Shown: positions 1-8,004 of the stretch, piece after piece
How the letters are laid out: each line of letters begins with the position of its first letter
Numbering within the stretch: the stretch's first letter is position 1
Assembly (NCBI RefSeq): GCF_014302995.1
Contig: NZ_CP060295.1
Span: forward strand, 1,674,001 to 1,738,000
Source: Variovorax sp. PAMC26660
GTDB taxonomy: Bacteria > Pseudomonadota > Gammaproteobacteria > Burkholderiales > Burkholderiaceae_C
Direction of reading: 5' to 3'
Length of the DNA stretch: 64,000 bases
Notes under the pieces: model-generated
Database searches by the model: none
Seen by the model: only the letters and a program-made list of their open reading frames with translations
What the model was told of the DNA's origin: nothing
Translations under genes and position numbers: made by a program

Positions 1-395
1 CCCGCATCGGGCTCGGTCACGGCAAAGCAGGCCTTCTCGGTGCCGGCGATCAGCGGCGGCAGGAAGCGCTGGCGCTGTTCTTCCGTGCCGAACACCACCA
101 CCGGATTGAGCCCGAAGATGTTCATGTGCACCGCCGATGCACCCGACATGCCCGCGCCCGACGCGCTGATGGCGCGCATCATCAGCGCCGCCTCGGTGAT
201 GCCGAGCCCCGCGCCGCCCTGCGCCTCGGGCATGGCGATGCCGAGCCAGCCGCTCTGGGCCACGGCGCGGTGGAATTCGTGCGGGAACACGGCGCGGTCG
301 TCATGGTCGCGCCAGTAGTCGGCGGGGAAGTCTTCGCACAGCCGTTCGATGGCCGCGACCAGCGAGCGCTGGTCTTCGTCGAGGGAGAAATTCAT
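1..395 (-). CDS. Acyl-CoA dehydrogenase, N-terminal part (runs off left edge)
   Basis: The gene reads from 395 towards 1 and leaves the window after about 131 residues. The visible part is the N-terminal helical domain of an acyl-CoA dehydrogenase, then the start of the middle beta domain with FAVTEPDAG, the flavin-contacting stretch of the family. Its ATG overlaps the TGA of the CoA-transferase gene (ATGA at 392-395), so the two are translationally coupled. Together they suggest activation of an acid by CoA transfer followed by alpha,beta-oxidation. The substrate cannot be read from the sequence, and the catalytic base lies outside the window. Confidence 0.9.
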   Translation of the reverse strand, partial: MNFSLDEDQRSLVAAIERLCEDFPADYWRDHDDRAVFPHEFHRAVAQSGWLGIAMPEAQGGAGLGITEAALMMRAISASGAGMSGASAVHMNIFGLNPVVVFGTEEQRQRFLPPLIAGTEKACFAVTEPDA

Positions 396-1618
396 TCGCT
401 GTTGTCCTTGGGTGGGTTCGGCTGCACGGTGATGCCGCGCGCGAGCATCCGGTCGATCTCTTCGCTCGCATAGCCCGCTTCGCGCAACAACTCGACGCTC
501 TGCTCGCCGATGCGCGGCGTGGGGCGACGGATGGCGGCGGGCGTGGCGCTGTAGCGGCCGACCGGCGCGAGGGTGCGGATGCGGCCTTCGGTCGGGTGAT
601 CGAACTCGGGATAGAAGTCGACGGCGCGCAGGTGCGGATCGTCGAGCAGGCTTTCGGTGCTGTGCAGGCGCGCGACCGGAATGTCGGCGGCTTCCAGCAC
701 GGTCATCCATTCGTCACTGCCGCGCGTGGCCATCACCTCGGCCACGAAGGCGTAGACCGCACCGATGTTGGCGGCGCGCGCCGTGTGCGTACCGAACATC
801 GGCGAGCTGCGCAGCTCGGGCCGGCCGATCACATCGAAGAAGGCCTGCCAGTGCTTGTCGTTGTAGATGAGCACGCTGAGGTAGCCGTCGGACGTGGCGT
901 AGGGCTTGCGATGCGGCGCGAGCAGGCGCGCATAGCCGGTGGGGCCGAGCGGCGGCTCGAAGCTGTGGCCGCCGAGGTGGTCGCCCATCACGAACTGCGA
1001 GAGTGCCTCGAACATCGGCACTTCGACCGCCTGGCCCTGGCCGGTGCGCTGCGCATGCAGCACTGCCGCCAGCAATGCGATGGCCGCCTGCAGCCCCACC
1101 GCGCGGTCGGCCAGCGTGACGGGCGCATAGCGCGGCGCACCGCCGCTTTGCTGCGCGAACAGCGAAGCGACGCCGGCGGCGCCCTGGATCAGGTCGTCGT
1201 ACGCGGGCTTGCCTGCATACGGTCCTTCTTCGCCGTAGCCGAAGGCGCCGAGGTAGACGATCTTCGGGTTCACCGCGGACACCGCCGCGTAGTCGAGCCC
1301 GAGCCGCGCCATCGCCTGCGGACGCGTGTTGTAGATCAGCGCATCGCAACCGGCTGCGAGCCGCAGGCAGGCCTCGCGGCCCTCGGGTTGCTTCAGGTCG
1401 AGCACGATCGAGCGCTTGTTGCGGTTCAGGTGCATCGCCATCGCGCCCATGCCTGCGTTGCGCATCGGCCCGACCGCGCGCAGGTTGTCGCCGGCGGGCG
1501 GCTCGACCTTGACGATGTCGGCGCCGAGATCGCCCAGCGTCTGCGTGGCGTAGGGGCCCATCACCACGGCGGTGAGGTCGAGGATGCGGATGCCTTGCAG
1601 AGGTCCGGAGATGTTCAT
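392..1618 (-). CDS. CaiB/BaiF (class III) CoA-transferase
   Basis: A 408-residue protein with the class III CoA-transferase fold: the N-terminus GIRILDLTAVVMGPYATQ, then GADIVKVEPP, NRNKRSIVLDLK and YDDLIQGAAG are hallmarks. Asp171 (in TLADRAVG) aligns by position with the catalytic Asp that forms the acyl anhydride with CoA substrates in formyl-CoA transferase. It would move CoA from a donor thioester to a carboxylic acid, feeding the overlapping acyl-CoA dehydrogenase. It sits in an operon with a Bug receptor and an IclR regulator, which fits use of an imported organic acid. The exact donor and acceptor are unknown. Confidence 0.92.
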   Translation of the reverse strand: MNISGPLQGIRILDLTAVVMGPYATQTLGDLGADIVKVEPPAGDNLRAVGPMRNAGMGAMAMHLNRNKRSIVLDLKQPEGREACLRLAAGCDALIYNTRPQAMARLGLDYAAVSAVNPKIVYLGAFGYGEEGPYAGKPAYDDLIQGAAGVASLFAQQSGGAPRYAPVTLADRAVGLQAAIALLAAVLHAQRTGQGQAVEVPMFEALSQFVMGDHLGGHSFEPPLGPTGYARLLAPHRKPYATSDGYLSVLIYNDKHWQAFFDVIGRPELRSSPMFGTHTARAANIGAVYAFVAEVMATRGSDEWMTVLEAADIPVARLHSTESLLDDPHLRAVDFYPEFDHPTEGRIRTLAPVGRYSATPAAIRRPTPRIGEQSVELLREAGYASEEIDRMLARGITVQPNPPKDNSE

Positions 1619-1633
1619 GTCTTGGTCTTCGCT

Positions 1634-1735
1634 CCTTCCCCCTCTGGGGGAAGATTGGGATGGGGGCGGGCAGAGCGCTCGATGGGTACGCCGCTTTCCC
1701 CCACCCCTGCCCTCCCCCGGAAGGGGAGGGAGAAA
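1634..1735. repeat. GC-rich intercistronic repeat, copy 1
   Basis: About 102 bp between the Bug gene and the CoA-transferase gene. The left end has CTTCCCC facing GGGGAAG across a 5-base gap (ctctg). The right end has CCCTCCCC facing GGGGAGGG around CGGAA. The same arrangement, with near-identical ends and a divergent middle, occurs at 16481-16596, also between two minus-strand operon genes. It looks like a REP-type palindromic unit. Confidence 0.75.
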
Positions 1736-1766
1736 TTCAAACTCAAATGCAAATTCGACACCGCGC

Positions 1767-2783
1767 TCATTCGGGTTGAATGCCCGCGGCCTGAATCAGC
1801 TTCTTCCACTTCGCCAGCTCGGACACGGTGAACGCGCCCAGCTCTTCCGGCGTGCTGCCGAACGCATCGAAGCCCAGCTTGGCCACCCGCTCGCGAAACG
1901 CCGCACTGTTCGCCATGCCCGACAGAGCCTTGTTCAGCTTCAGCACGATGTCGCGCGGCGTGCCGGCCGGTGCGAACACGCCGTTCCACGAAGTGATGTC
2001 GAAGCCTTTCAGCTCCGGCGTATCGGCCAGCGGCGGCAGCTCGGGAAAGAGCTTGGTGCGTTCCTGCGTGGTGACGGCAATCGCGCGCATCTTGCCGGCC
2101 TTCACCGTGGCAAGGCCGGCGGCCAGGTCGACCACCATCATCGACACCTGCCCGCCGATCAGATCGGCGATTGCGGGCGGCGTGCTCTTGTAGGGCACGT
2201 GCAGCATGGGAATGCCGCTCATGCGCGACAGCGTGGCGCCGCACACGATGCCGGTGCTGTTGCCGCTCGCGTAGGTCAGCTTGCCGGGATGCGCGCGGCC
2301 CCAGGCCAGCAGCTCGGCCACGCTCTTGACCGGCAGGTCGTTGTTGACCACCAGCATGAACGGCAGGTTGCCCATGCGGCTGACGGGCGCGAAGTCTTTC
2401 ACCGGGTCGTAGGGCAGCGACTTCATCAGGCTCGGATTGGCCGAGTGGGTGGTGTTGGTCGTCATGAACAGCGTGTAGCCGTCGGGTGCCGCCTTGGCCA
2501 CCGCCTCCGCGCCGATCACGCCGTTGGCGCCCGCCTTGTTGTCGACGATGACCGAGCCCTTCAACGCCTCGCCGAGCATCAGCCCGGTGATGCGCGCCAC
2601 CGCGTCGGTGCCGCTGCCGGCCGCGAAGGGCACGACGAGGCGGATCGGCTGCTTCGGGTAGCCGTCCTGCGCAAAGGCCCACGGCGCGGCGCTGGCAAGG
2701 CCTGTGGCGGCACTGATGGAAATGAAACGGCGGCGGCTTGCCACCACGACCGATTTCTCGGTCGCGTTCTTCGTTGTCTGCAT
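1767..2783 (-). CDS. Bug-family tripartite tricarboxylate transporter receptor
   Basis: A 338-residue periplasmic solute receptor of the Bug/TctC family. The N-terminus has a twin-arginine-like signal (SRRRFIS, residues 16-22) followed by a hydrophobic stretch, with likely cleavage near Ala38. The mature start YPKQPIRLVVPFAAGSGTD is the family signature, with the usual loop that contacts a carboxylate ligand. Bug receptors bind small carboxylates and often lack adjacent membrane subunits, as here. It lies 27 bp after the cupin gene in the IclR operon, so its ligand is probably the substrate of the downstream CoA-transferase and dehydrogenase. Confidence 0.93.
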   Translation of the reverse strand: MQTTKNATEKSVVVASRRRFISISAATGLASAAPWAFAQDGYPKQPIRLVVPFAAGSGTDAVARITGLMLGEALKGSVIVDNKAGANGVIGAEAVAKAAPDGYTLFMTTNTTHSANPSLMKSLPYDPVKDFAPVSRMGNLPFMLVVNNDLPVKSVAELLAWGRAHPGKLTYASGNSTGIVCGATLSRMSGIPMLHVPYKSTPPAIADLIGGQVSMMVVDLAAGLATVKAGKMRAIAVTTQERTKLFPELPPLADTPELKGFDITSWNGVFAPAGTPRDIVLKLNKALSGMANSAAFRERVAKLGFDAFGSTPEELGAFTVSELAKWKKLIQAAGIQPE

Positions 2784-2810
2784 GTTGCTTGTCTCCGGGT
2801 TGTTGTCGGT

Positions 2811-3209
2811 TCAGGGCCGGATCACGCGCTCCGGCGATTCTTCATACGGCGGGCTGTAGATCACCAGCACGCGCACCGGCTCGTCGCTCACCACCGTGAA
2901 GGTGTGCATGGCGTCGGCCGGGAAAAAGCAGCTGTCGCCGGGGCTCAGCTCCTGCCGCTGGCCGCCCACCTCGGCGACCGCGCGGCCTTCGAGCATGTAG
3001 CAGACCTGCTCGATGCCGGGGTGCGCATGCGGCAGCGCGCCCTTGCCCTTCTGGATGTGGCCCACCAGCACTTCGAGCTGTTTGGCACCCACGGTCTCGG
3101 GGCCGATCAAGCGCTTGTTCAGCGTGCCTGTGTGGTTGGCCGGGTGGTAGCCGGCGATGTCGGCTTCCCGGACGAAGTAGCGGGGTGCCGTGGCGGTGGT
3201 GGTGGTCAT
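2811..3209 (-). CDS. Cupin-domain protein
   Basis: A 132-residue single-domain cupin. Motif 1 is seen as His61, His63 and Glu67 (in GALPHAHPGIEQV), and motif 2 as PGDSCFFPADAMHTF with His102. These residues would hold one metal ion. The ATG at 3209 is chosen because it overlaps the TGA of the IclR gene (ATGA); an upstream in-frame start would lie inside that gene. Small cupins of this kind act as dioxygenases, isomerases or ligand sensors. Its role in the organic-acid operon is not determined. Confidence 0.88.
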   Translation of the reverse strand: MTTTTATAPRYFVREADIAGYHPANHTGTLNKRLIGPETVGAKQLEVLVGHIQKGKGALPHAHPGIEQVCYMLEGRAVAEVGGQRQELSPGDSCFFPADAMHTFTVVSDEPVRVLVIYSPPYEESPERVIRP

Positions 3210-3955
3210 CGGGGGTTCTCTGTCTTGGGTTCGATCGCGAGGCAGGCGGAGCGCAGCATCGCGGCGATGTCTTCGATGCGCGCTTCCATGCGGTAGCGCG
3301 GGCCGGCGACCGAGATCGCATAGGCCTCGCCGCCGATGCGCAGCGGCCATGCGAGGCCGATGAGATCGGGAATGCTTTCGCCGAGATTGCCGTACCAGCC
3401 GCGCGCGGTGCCGCGCTGCAGTTCGGCTTCGATGGCATCGGCGGTGGTGAGCGTGGCGTCGGTCAGCGGCGCCAGCGTCATGCCGTCAAGCAGCTTGCGG
3501 CGGGCATCGGGCGCGAGCGTGGACAGCAGGGCGCGGCCCAGCGAGTTGGCATAGGCCGGGCGTGTTTCGCCGGATTCGGCGGAATAGCGGATGGCCTGCG
3601 GCGCGCTCAGCACTTCCAGGTAGACCACCTGGCTCGCATCGCGGAATTTGCCGAACACCACGGTTTCGCGCGCTGCGTCGCGCAGCTCTTCGAGCGTGGC
3701 CTTGACGCGGTCGAGCACCGGGTCATGCGCGGCGATGACCTGCGCCATCGCGAGCAGCCTGCCGGTCGGGTAATAGCCCTGGCGGCGGCCGGTTTCGTAC
3801 ATGTAGCCCTGCTCTTCGAGCGTGCGGATCAGGCCGAGGCAGCTCGACACGGGCATGTCGAGCAGGCGCGCCATTTCAGACAGCGCAAGGGGCTGCTTCT
3901 CCCGAGCGAAGAGCTCGACGATCTCGATCACGCGGAATGCAGTTTTCACAACCAT
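3206..3955 (-). CDS. IclR-family transcriptional regulator
   Basis: A 249-residue regulator. Residues 1-60 form a winged helix-turn-helix (ALSEMARLLDMPVSSCLGLIRTLEEQGY). The rest is the IclR effector-binding domain, with SAESGETRPAYANSLGRALLS and the C-terminal AISVAGPRYRM typical of the family. It is the first gene of the catabolic operon and overlaps the cupin gene by 4 bp. An inverted repeat just upstream, plus a half-site over its first codons, suggests autoregulation. The effector is probably the imported acid or its CoA ester (inference). Confidence 0.93.
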   Translation of the reverse strand: MVVKTAFRVIEIVELFAREKQPLALSEMARLLDMPVSSCLGLIRTLEEQGYMYETGRRQGYYPTGRLLAMAQVIAAHDPVLDRVKATLEELRDAARETVVFGKFRDASQVVYLEVLSAPQAIRYSAESGETRPAYANSLGRALLSTLAPDARRKLLDGMTLAPLTDATLTTADAIEAELQRGTARGWYGNLGESIPDLIGLAWPLRIGGEAYAISVAGPRYRMEARIEDIAAMLRSACLAIEPKTENPR

Positions 3956-3962
3956 GAATTAA

Positions 3963-3980
3963 TTTTCACACTTGTGAAAA
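3963..3980. promoter_or_regulatory. Candidate IclR operator (palindrome)
   Basis: TTTTCACA and TGTGAAAA face each other across CT, an 8+2+8 inverted repeat 8 bp upstream of the IclR start. A further TTTTCACA half-site lies at 3943-3950, inside the first codons of iclR. The AT-rich palindrome stands out in the GC-rich surroundings and is well placed to regulate the minus-strand operon. Confidence 0.65.
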
Positions 3981-4044
3981 ACAAAGCGATCAGGGTTTCC
4001 CCTGCCGATGCTTTTTTCGAGGCGCGCTTGTTTGAGGCGCTGCT

Positions 4045-4302
4045 GCTGTTCGGGGCGAGTGCGAATGACACCGGGTACTCCCCTCCGCGAATGTCCCCCG
4101 CTTCGCTCCTCCTTTATTTCGCTGCGGGGAGCACCCGGCGTCATTCGCACTGGGCACGCTCTGATTGATTCTGCGATCAACGACCGCTCTGACCAACGCT
4201 CACGTCGATACGGTGCTCTTTTTCGCGAAATAAAGGAGGAGCGAAGCGGGGGACATTCGCGAAAAAGAGCACCGTGTCGGCGTGAGCGTCGCCCTGAACA
4301 GC
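4045..4302. repeat. 258-bp double-hairpin repeat element, copy 1
   Basis: The element is bounded by imperfect inverted repeats (GCTGTTCGGGGCG at 4045-4057 and CGCCCTGAACAGC at 4290-4302). Inside are two hairpins. Hairpin A (4059-4150) has 25-bp arms with two mismatches. Hairpin B (4210-4275) has perfect 18-bp arms. Both enclose the same 37-bp core in opposite orientation (4086-4122 and 4225-4261), which contains an AAGGAGGAG string. A second copy lies at 18966-19222. I see no convincing protein in it. It sits in the 400-bp gene-free stretch 3956-4355. Confidence 0.85.
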
Positions 4303-4311
4303 AGCGCCCCC

Positions 4312-4343
4312 AGCAAACAAACAACCGCCCCAACGGCGGTCAG
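4312..4343 (-). terminator. Candidate intrinsic terminator for the ghrA-like gene
   Basis: Read on the minus strand just after the stop of the ghrA-like gene, ACCGCC pairs with GGCGGT (plus positions 4324-4329 and 4335-4340), followed by TGTTTGTTTG. The T-run is broken by G, so termination is likely but may be incomplete. Confidence 0.55.
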
Positions 4344-4355
4344 TGACGTACCGAG

Positions 4356-5276
4356 TCAGTACCCGCGCGCAGGGTCGACCACACCGCTCACGGGCAGCCC
4401 CTGCTCCATCGCACGGATCTTCCCGGCGATCTGGGTGATGGACTCCTCGCGCAGCGTGCGCGCCGAGCCATGCGGCGTCACCGTGATCTTCGGATGCCGC
4501 CAGAAAGCATGTTCAGCCGGCAGCGGTTCGACCTGGAACACGTCGAGCGTGGCGCCTGCCAGTTCGCCAGCGTCGAGCATCGGGATCAGTTCCTCTTCCA
4601 CCAGATGGCCGCCGCGCGCGATGCTGATGAGGTAGCCCTCGGGCAAAAGCCTGCCCAGCGTCTTGCGGTTCAGGATGCCCCGCGTCGCCTCGGTCAGCGG
4701 CAGCAGGTTGACCAGCACACGCGTGGACGACAGGAATTCGTCGAACTGCGCTTCGCCGCTGAACACCTGCACGCCATCGATGGCCTTGGCCGACCGGCTC
4801 CAGCCCAGCACCGGAAACTCGAACTGCGCCACCGCCTTGGCCACGCGCTCGCCGAGCACGCCCAGCCCCATGATGCCGACCGGAAAATCGCGGCGCAGCT
4901 TCGGCTTGCGGTAGCTCCAGCGCCCTTCGCGCGCATCGGCCTCGTAGACATCGAACTCGCGGAAATGGCGGATCAGCGTGTGGCAGACATATTCGGCCAT
5001 CTGCACCGACATGCCGGCATCGTCGAGCCGCACGATGCGCGTGTGCGCCGGCACCTTCAGCTTGAGCAGTGCGTCAACGCCCGCTCCGATGTTGAAGAGG
5101 CCGCGCAGCTTCGGCTGCTCGTCGAGAAACTGCTGCGGCGGCGCCCAGACGACGCCATGGTCGGCCTGGGCCGCCCCGGGCTTCCAGGCTTCGATGACGG
5201 CATCGGGGAGTTCGGCCTGCAGGCCTTCGATCCAGGGGTCTGGGCGGTTGTCGGTGAGGTAGACGGTGATTCGCAT
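4356..5276 (-). CDS. ghrA: Glyoxylate/hydroxypyruvate reductase A-type 2-hydroxyacid dehydrogenase
   Basis: A 306-residue NAD(P)-dependent dehydrogenase of the GhrA subgroup. The Rossmann motif is GIMGLGVLGERVAKA. The substrate half contains FNIGAGVDALL and the typical GhrA string VQMAEYVCHTLIRHFREFDVYEADAREG. Catalytic elements seen are SIARGGHLVEEELI (Arg) and VTPHGSARTL (His). The family reduces glyoxylate and hydroxypyruvate in the cytoplasm with NADPH. The length matches the family. It stands alone on the minus strand, divergent from the EthD gene and followed by a hairpin terminator and the double-hairpin repeat. Confidence 0.88.
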   Translation of the reverse strand: MRITVYLTDNRPDPWIEGLQAELPDAVIEAWKPGAAQADHGVVWAPPQQFLDEQPKLRGLFNIGAGVDALLKLKVPAHTRIVRLDDAGMSVQMAEYVCHTLIRHFREFDVYEADAREGRWSYRKPKLRRDFPVGIMGLGVLGERVAKAVAQFEFPVLGWSRSAKAIDGVQVFSGEAQFDEFLSSTRVLVNLLPLTEATRGILNRKTLGRLLPEGYLISIARGGHLVEEELIPMLDAGELAGATLDVFQVEPLPAEHAFWRHPKITVTPHGSARTLREESITQIAGKIRAMEQGLPVSGVVDPARGY

Positions 5277-5370
5277 GGCCCGAATCTTAGGGGGCGCCGG
5301 CTTGTTGTGCGGCGAGCCATCTCCTATGCTCGAACGTCACTCAACCCCGCACCCCAGGAGACGAACAACC

Positions 5371-5685
5371 ATGATCAAAGTCAGCGTGATGTACCCCTAC
5401 GTGGCCGATGCCCGCTTCGACCACGCCTACTACCGCGACAAGCACATGCCGCTGCTGAAGGCCCGCATGGGCGACGCCTGCCTCTCGTACACCATCGACA
5501 AGGGCCTGGCCGGCGGCGCGCCGGGGTCCACGCCCACCTACATCGGCATGTGCCACGTGTTCAGCGAATCCGTCGAGGCCTTCCAGAAAGCGTTCGGGCC
5601 GCACATGAAGGAGATCATGGGCGACGTGAAGAACTACACCGACATCGCGCCGGTGATGCAGATCAGCGAAGTGGTGGTGGGATAG
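5371..5685 (+). CDS. EthD-family protein
   Basis: A 104-residue ferredoxin-like dimeric alpha/beta-barrel protein. The pattern FDHAYYRDKHMPLL near the N-terminus is the EthD signature, with the conserved Asp-Lys-His. The ATG at 5371 is chosen because AGGAG lies 10 bases upstream at 5356-5360; an in-frame extension would run into the ghrA-like gene. Relatives include EthD of ether degradation and small monooxygenase-like or dehydratase-like proteins. The specific function here is unknown. Confidence 0.88.
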   Translation: MIKVSVMYPYVADARFDHAYYRDKHMPLLKARMGDACLSYTIDKGLAGGAPGSTPTYIGMCHVFSESVEAFQKAFGPHMKEIMGDVKNYTDIAPVMQISEVVVG

Positions 5686-5694
5686 CCGCGCGCG

Positions 5695-6306
5695 TCAGCT
5701 GATCCACGCCTGCTCGGTGGCGAGCAGGCGCCATATGCCGAATCGCCTGTGCAACAGCACGAAGAATCCACTGCCGCCCAGGCCACCGGATCTCACCGAT
5801 GCGAAGAAGAGCGCCTGCGCCGCGCGCTCGTCGATTCCCACGCGTGAGAAGCGAACCAGGAGGCCACCGCCCGGATAGGCCTTGTGGAAATTCTCCCAGG
5901 CAACGCCGAGTTTTTTCGCACTGAAAATGCGGTCGATATCGCCCTCGCCGATCATTTGCCAGCGAATGTCCCGGCGCAGCAGATGCCCGGGTATCTGCAA
6001 CGCCGAGGTCTCGGAGAGCACGCGGATGAAATCGTCGATCACCGCGCTTGTTGCCTCTGGCAAGCGGCTCGCCAGTTCCTTGCGGTCGGGTCCACTGGAT
6101 ATGAAGGCATCTGCGGTGATGGCCGTGGTCGACTCGATGACCAGCGTTCTGCGCGACGGCTCGCCGGGCGCTTGGGAATTCAGATAGGCCGCAATGGCTT
6201 CGCGCTCGATGCCGCGCATCGGCTCACTCAATGCGGACGATGACGCGAGCGTGCCGGCAAGAGCGGCAAGCACGGAGCGCCGGCTCGGAGCACGCGCGCC
6301 AGGCAT
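5695..6306 (-). CDS. Hypothetical exported protein
   Basis: A 203-residue protein of no family I recognise. The N-terminus MPGARAPSRRSVLAALAGTLASSSA has a twin-arginine-like motif (SRRSVL) and a short hydrophobic core, so export is likely. The rest is mixed alpha/beta with no cysteine pair or metal motif. The C-terminal third is rich in hydrophobic and aromatic residues (GGSGFFVLLHRRFGIWRLL). The ATG at 6306 follows the GST stop by one base, so the two genes are probably co-transcribed. Longer in-frame starts would overlap the GST gene. Confidence 0.65.
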   Translation of the reverse strand: MPGARAPSRRSVLAALAGTLASSSALSEPMRGIEREAIAAYLNSQAPGEPSRRTLVIESTTAITADAFISSGPDRKELASRLPEATSAVIDDFIRVLSETSALQIPGHLLRRDIRWQMIGEGDIDRIFSAKKLGVAWENFHKAYPGGGLLVRFSRVGIDERAAQALFFASVRSGGLGGSGFFVLLHRRFGIWRLLATEQAWIS

Positions 6307-6307
6307 G

Positions 6308-6979
<672 letters not shown>

Positions 6980-7945
6980 TCAGGCGATCTTAGAACGGCG
7001 ACGGCGCCACAGCATCCGCACCAGCCAGCCGAACGGCAGCACCACCAGCAACAGCCACGGCAACACAGCCGCCAGGAAGGTGATGAGCACGCCCACGCTC
7101 TCGGCCAGCACCGAGCCCGCCTGGCGCAGCGCACGCATCATCGGGTTGTAGCTGTCGCCGCCCTGCACCAGCACGCGGGTCGTCGTGAACTGGATCTGGA
7201 TGTGCTGCTTGCTGGTCTGCTGCTCGAGCACCTTGCGCTGCGTGGCGCTGCTGTCCAGCTCGGCTTGCGTGTCGGCCAGCGTGCGCTGTATTTCCAGTAC
7301 GTCGGACATGTCGCGCTTGGTGGTCTTGTCGCGCAGCATCAGGCGCAGGCTGTCGCGAAACTCGGTGCGGTTCTTGATGCGCGCCTCGACGTCGATCACT
7401 TCCGAGGTCTTGTCTTCGCAGGTGGTGTTCTGCGACACCACCTTGGCCACGCCGGCCAGGCCGTTGAGCAGCTTGTCGACGTCGGCGGGCTCCACACGCA
7501 TTTCAAGCATGGCCTTGCCGACCTGCCGCGGGGTCTCGCGCAAGAGGGATGACGACAGCAGCTCGCACTTCAGGGTGTCGCACAGGTCGCGCACCTTGCC
7601 CCAAGCGTCGGGCAGTTGCTCGGACGGCACCTCCACGTTCAAGTCCTGCCGGATGGCAAGGTAGCGCTGGAATGGCGTCTCCTGCGCCTGCTGGTCGGCG
7701 CCAGCAGGCGCGGGTGCGGATGCTGTCTGCGGCATCGCGGCCCGCACGCGGTCTTCCTTCTTCGCCATGCCACCATAGCCTGCAGCCGCCTGCATGGGGG
7801 CTGGCGGCGGTGGCGCGCCAGATGATTCGGCATCTCTCTTCTGGCTACAACCGGCGATGGAGAGCGCGGCCGCCAGGGCCAGCAGGACGATGCCCGTGCG
7901 GTGACGGGCGAAGCGGGACGAAACGAGAGGCTTGCGATGCGGCAT
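6980..7945 (-). CDS. DUF4349-containing lipoprotein
   Basis: A 321-residue envelope protein. The signal sequence ends in a lipobox, LSIAGC, with the lipidated Cys at residue 33. A Pro/Ala-rich linker follows, then a DUF4349 domain with a coiled-coil segment around SDVLEIQRTLADTQAELDSSATQRKVLEQQ. The C-terminus has one long membrane segment (ESVGVLITFLAAVLPWLLLV) and a basic tail (RMLWRRRRSK). The start at 7945 has AAAGGGA 6 bases upstream. It follows the liuD gene by 59 bp. The family's molecular role is unknown. Confidence 0.88.
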   Translation of the reverse strand: MPHRKPLVSSRFARHRTGIVLLALAAALSIAGCSQKRDAESSGAPPPPAPMQAAAGYGGMAKKEDRVRAAMPQTASAPAPAGADQQAQETPFQRYLAIRQDLNVEVPSEQLPDAWGKVRDLCDTLKCELLSSSLLRETPRQVGKAMLEMRVEPADVDKLLNGLAGVAKVVSQNTTCEDKTSEVIDVEARIKNRTEFRDSLRLMLRDKTTKRDMSDVLEIQRTLADTQAELDSSATQRKVLEQQTSKQHIQIQFTTTRVLVQGGDSYNPMMRALRQAGSVLAESVGVLITFLAAVLPWLLLVVLPFGWLVRMLWRRRRSKIA

Positions 7946-8004
7946 GAAAATCCCTTTGAAAAAACGACTACCGCAGCTGATACGGGCCGGAACCCGCAAC
8001 GGGG

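Noticed and set aside
596..1831. Long plus-strand open frame opposite the CoA-transferase gene
   Set aside because: Arg/His/Ala/Gly-rich composition typical of antisense frames in GC-rich DNA, no family pattern, and complete overlap with a well-supported gene.
4008..4346. Short open frames running through the double-hairpin element
   Set aside because: The sequence is dominated by inverted repeats, the frames differ between the two copies and no start is well placed; structure rather than coding explains it.
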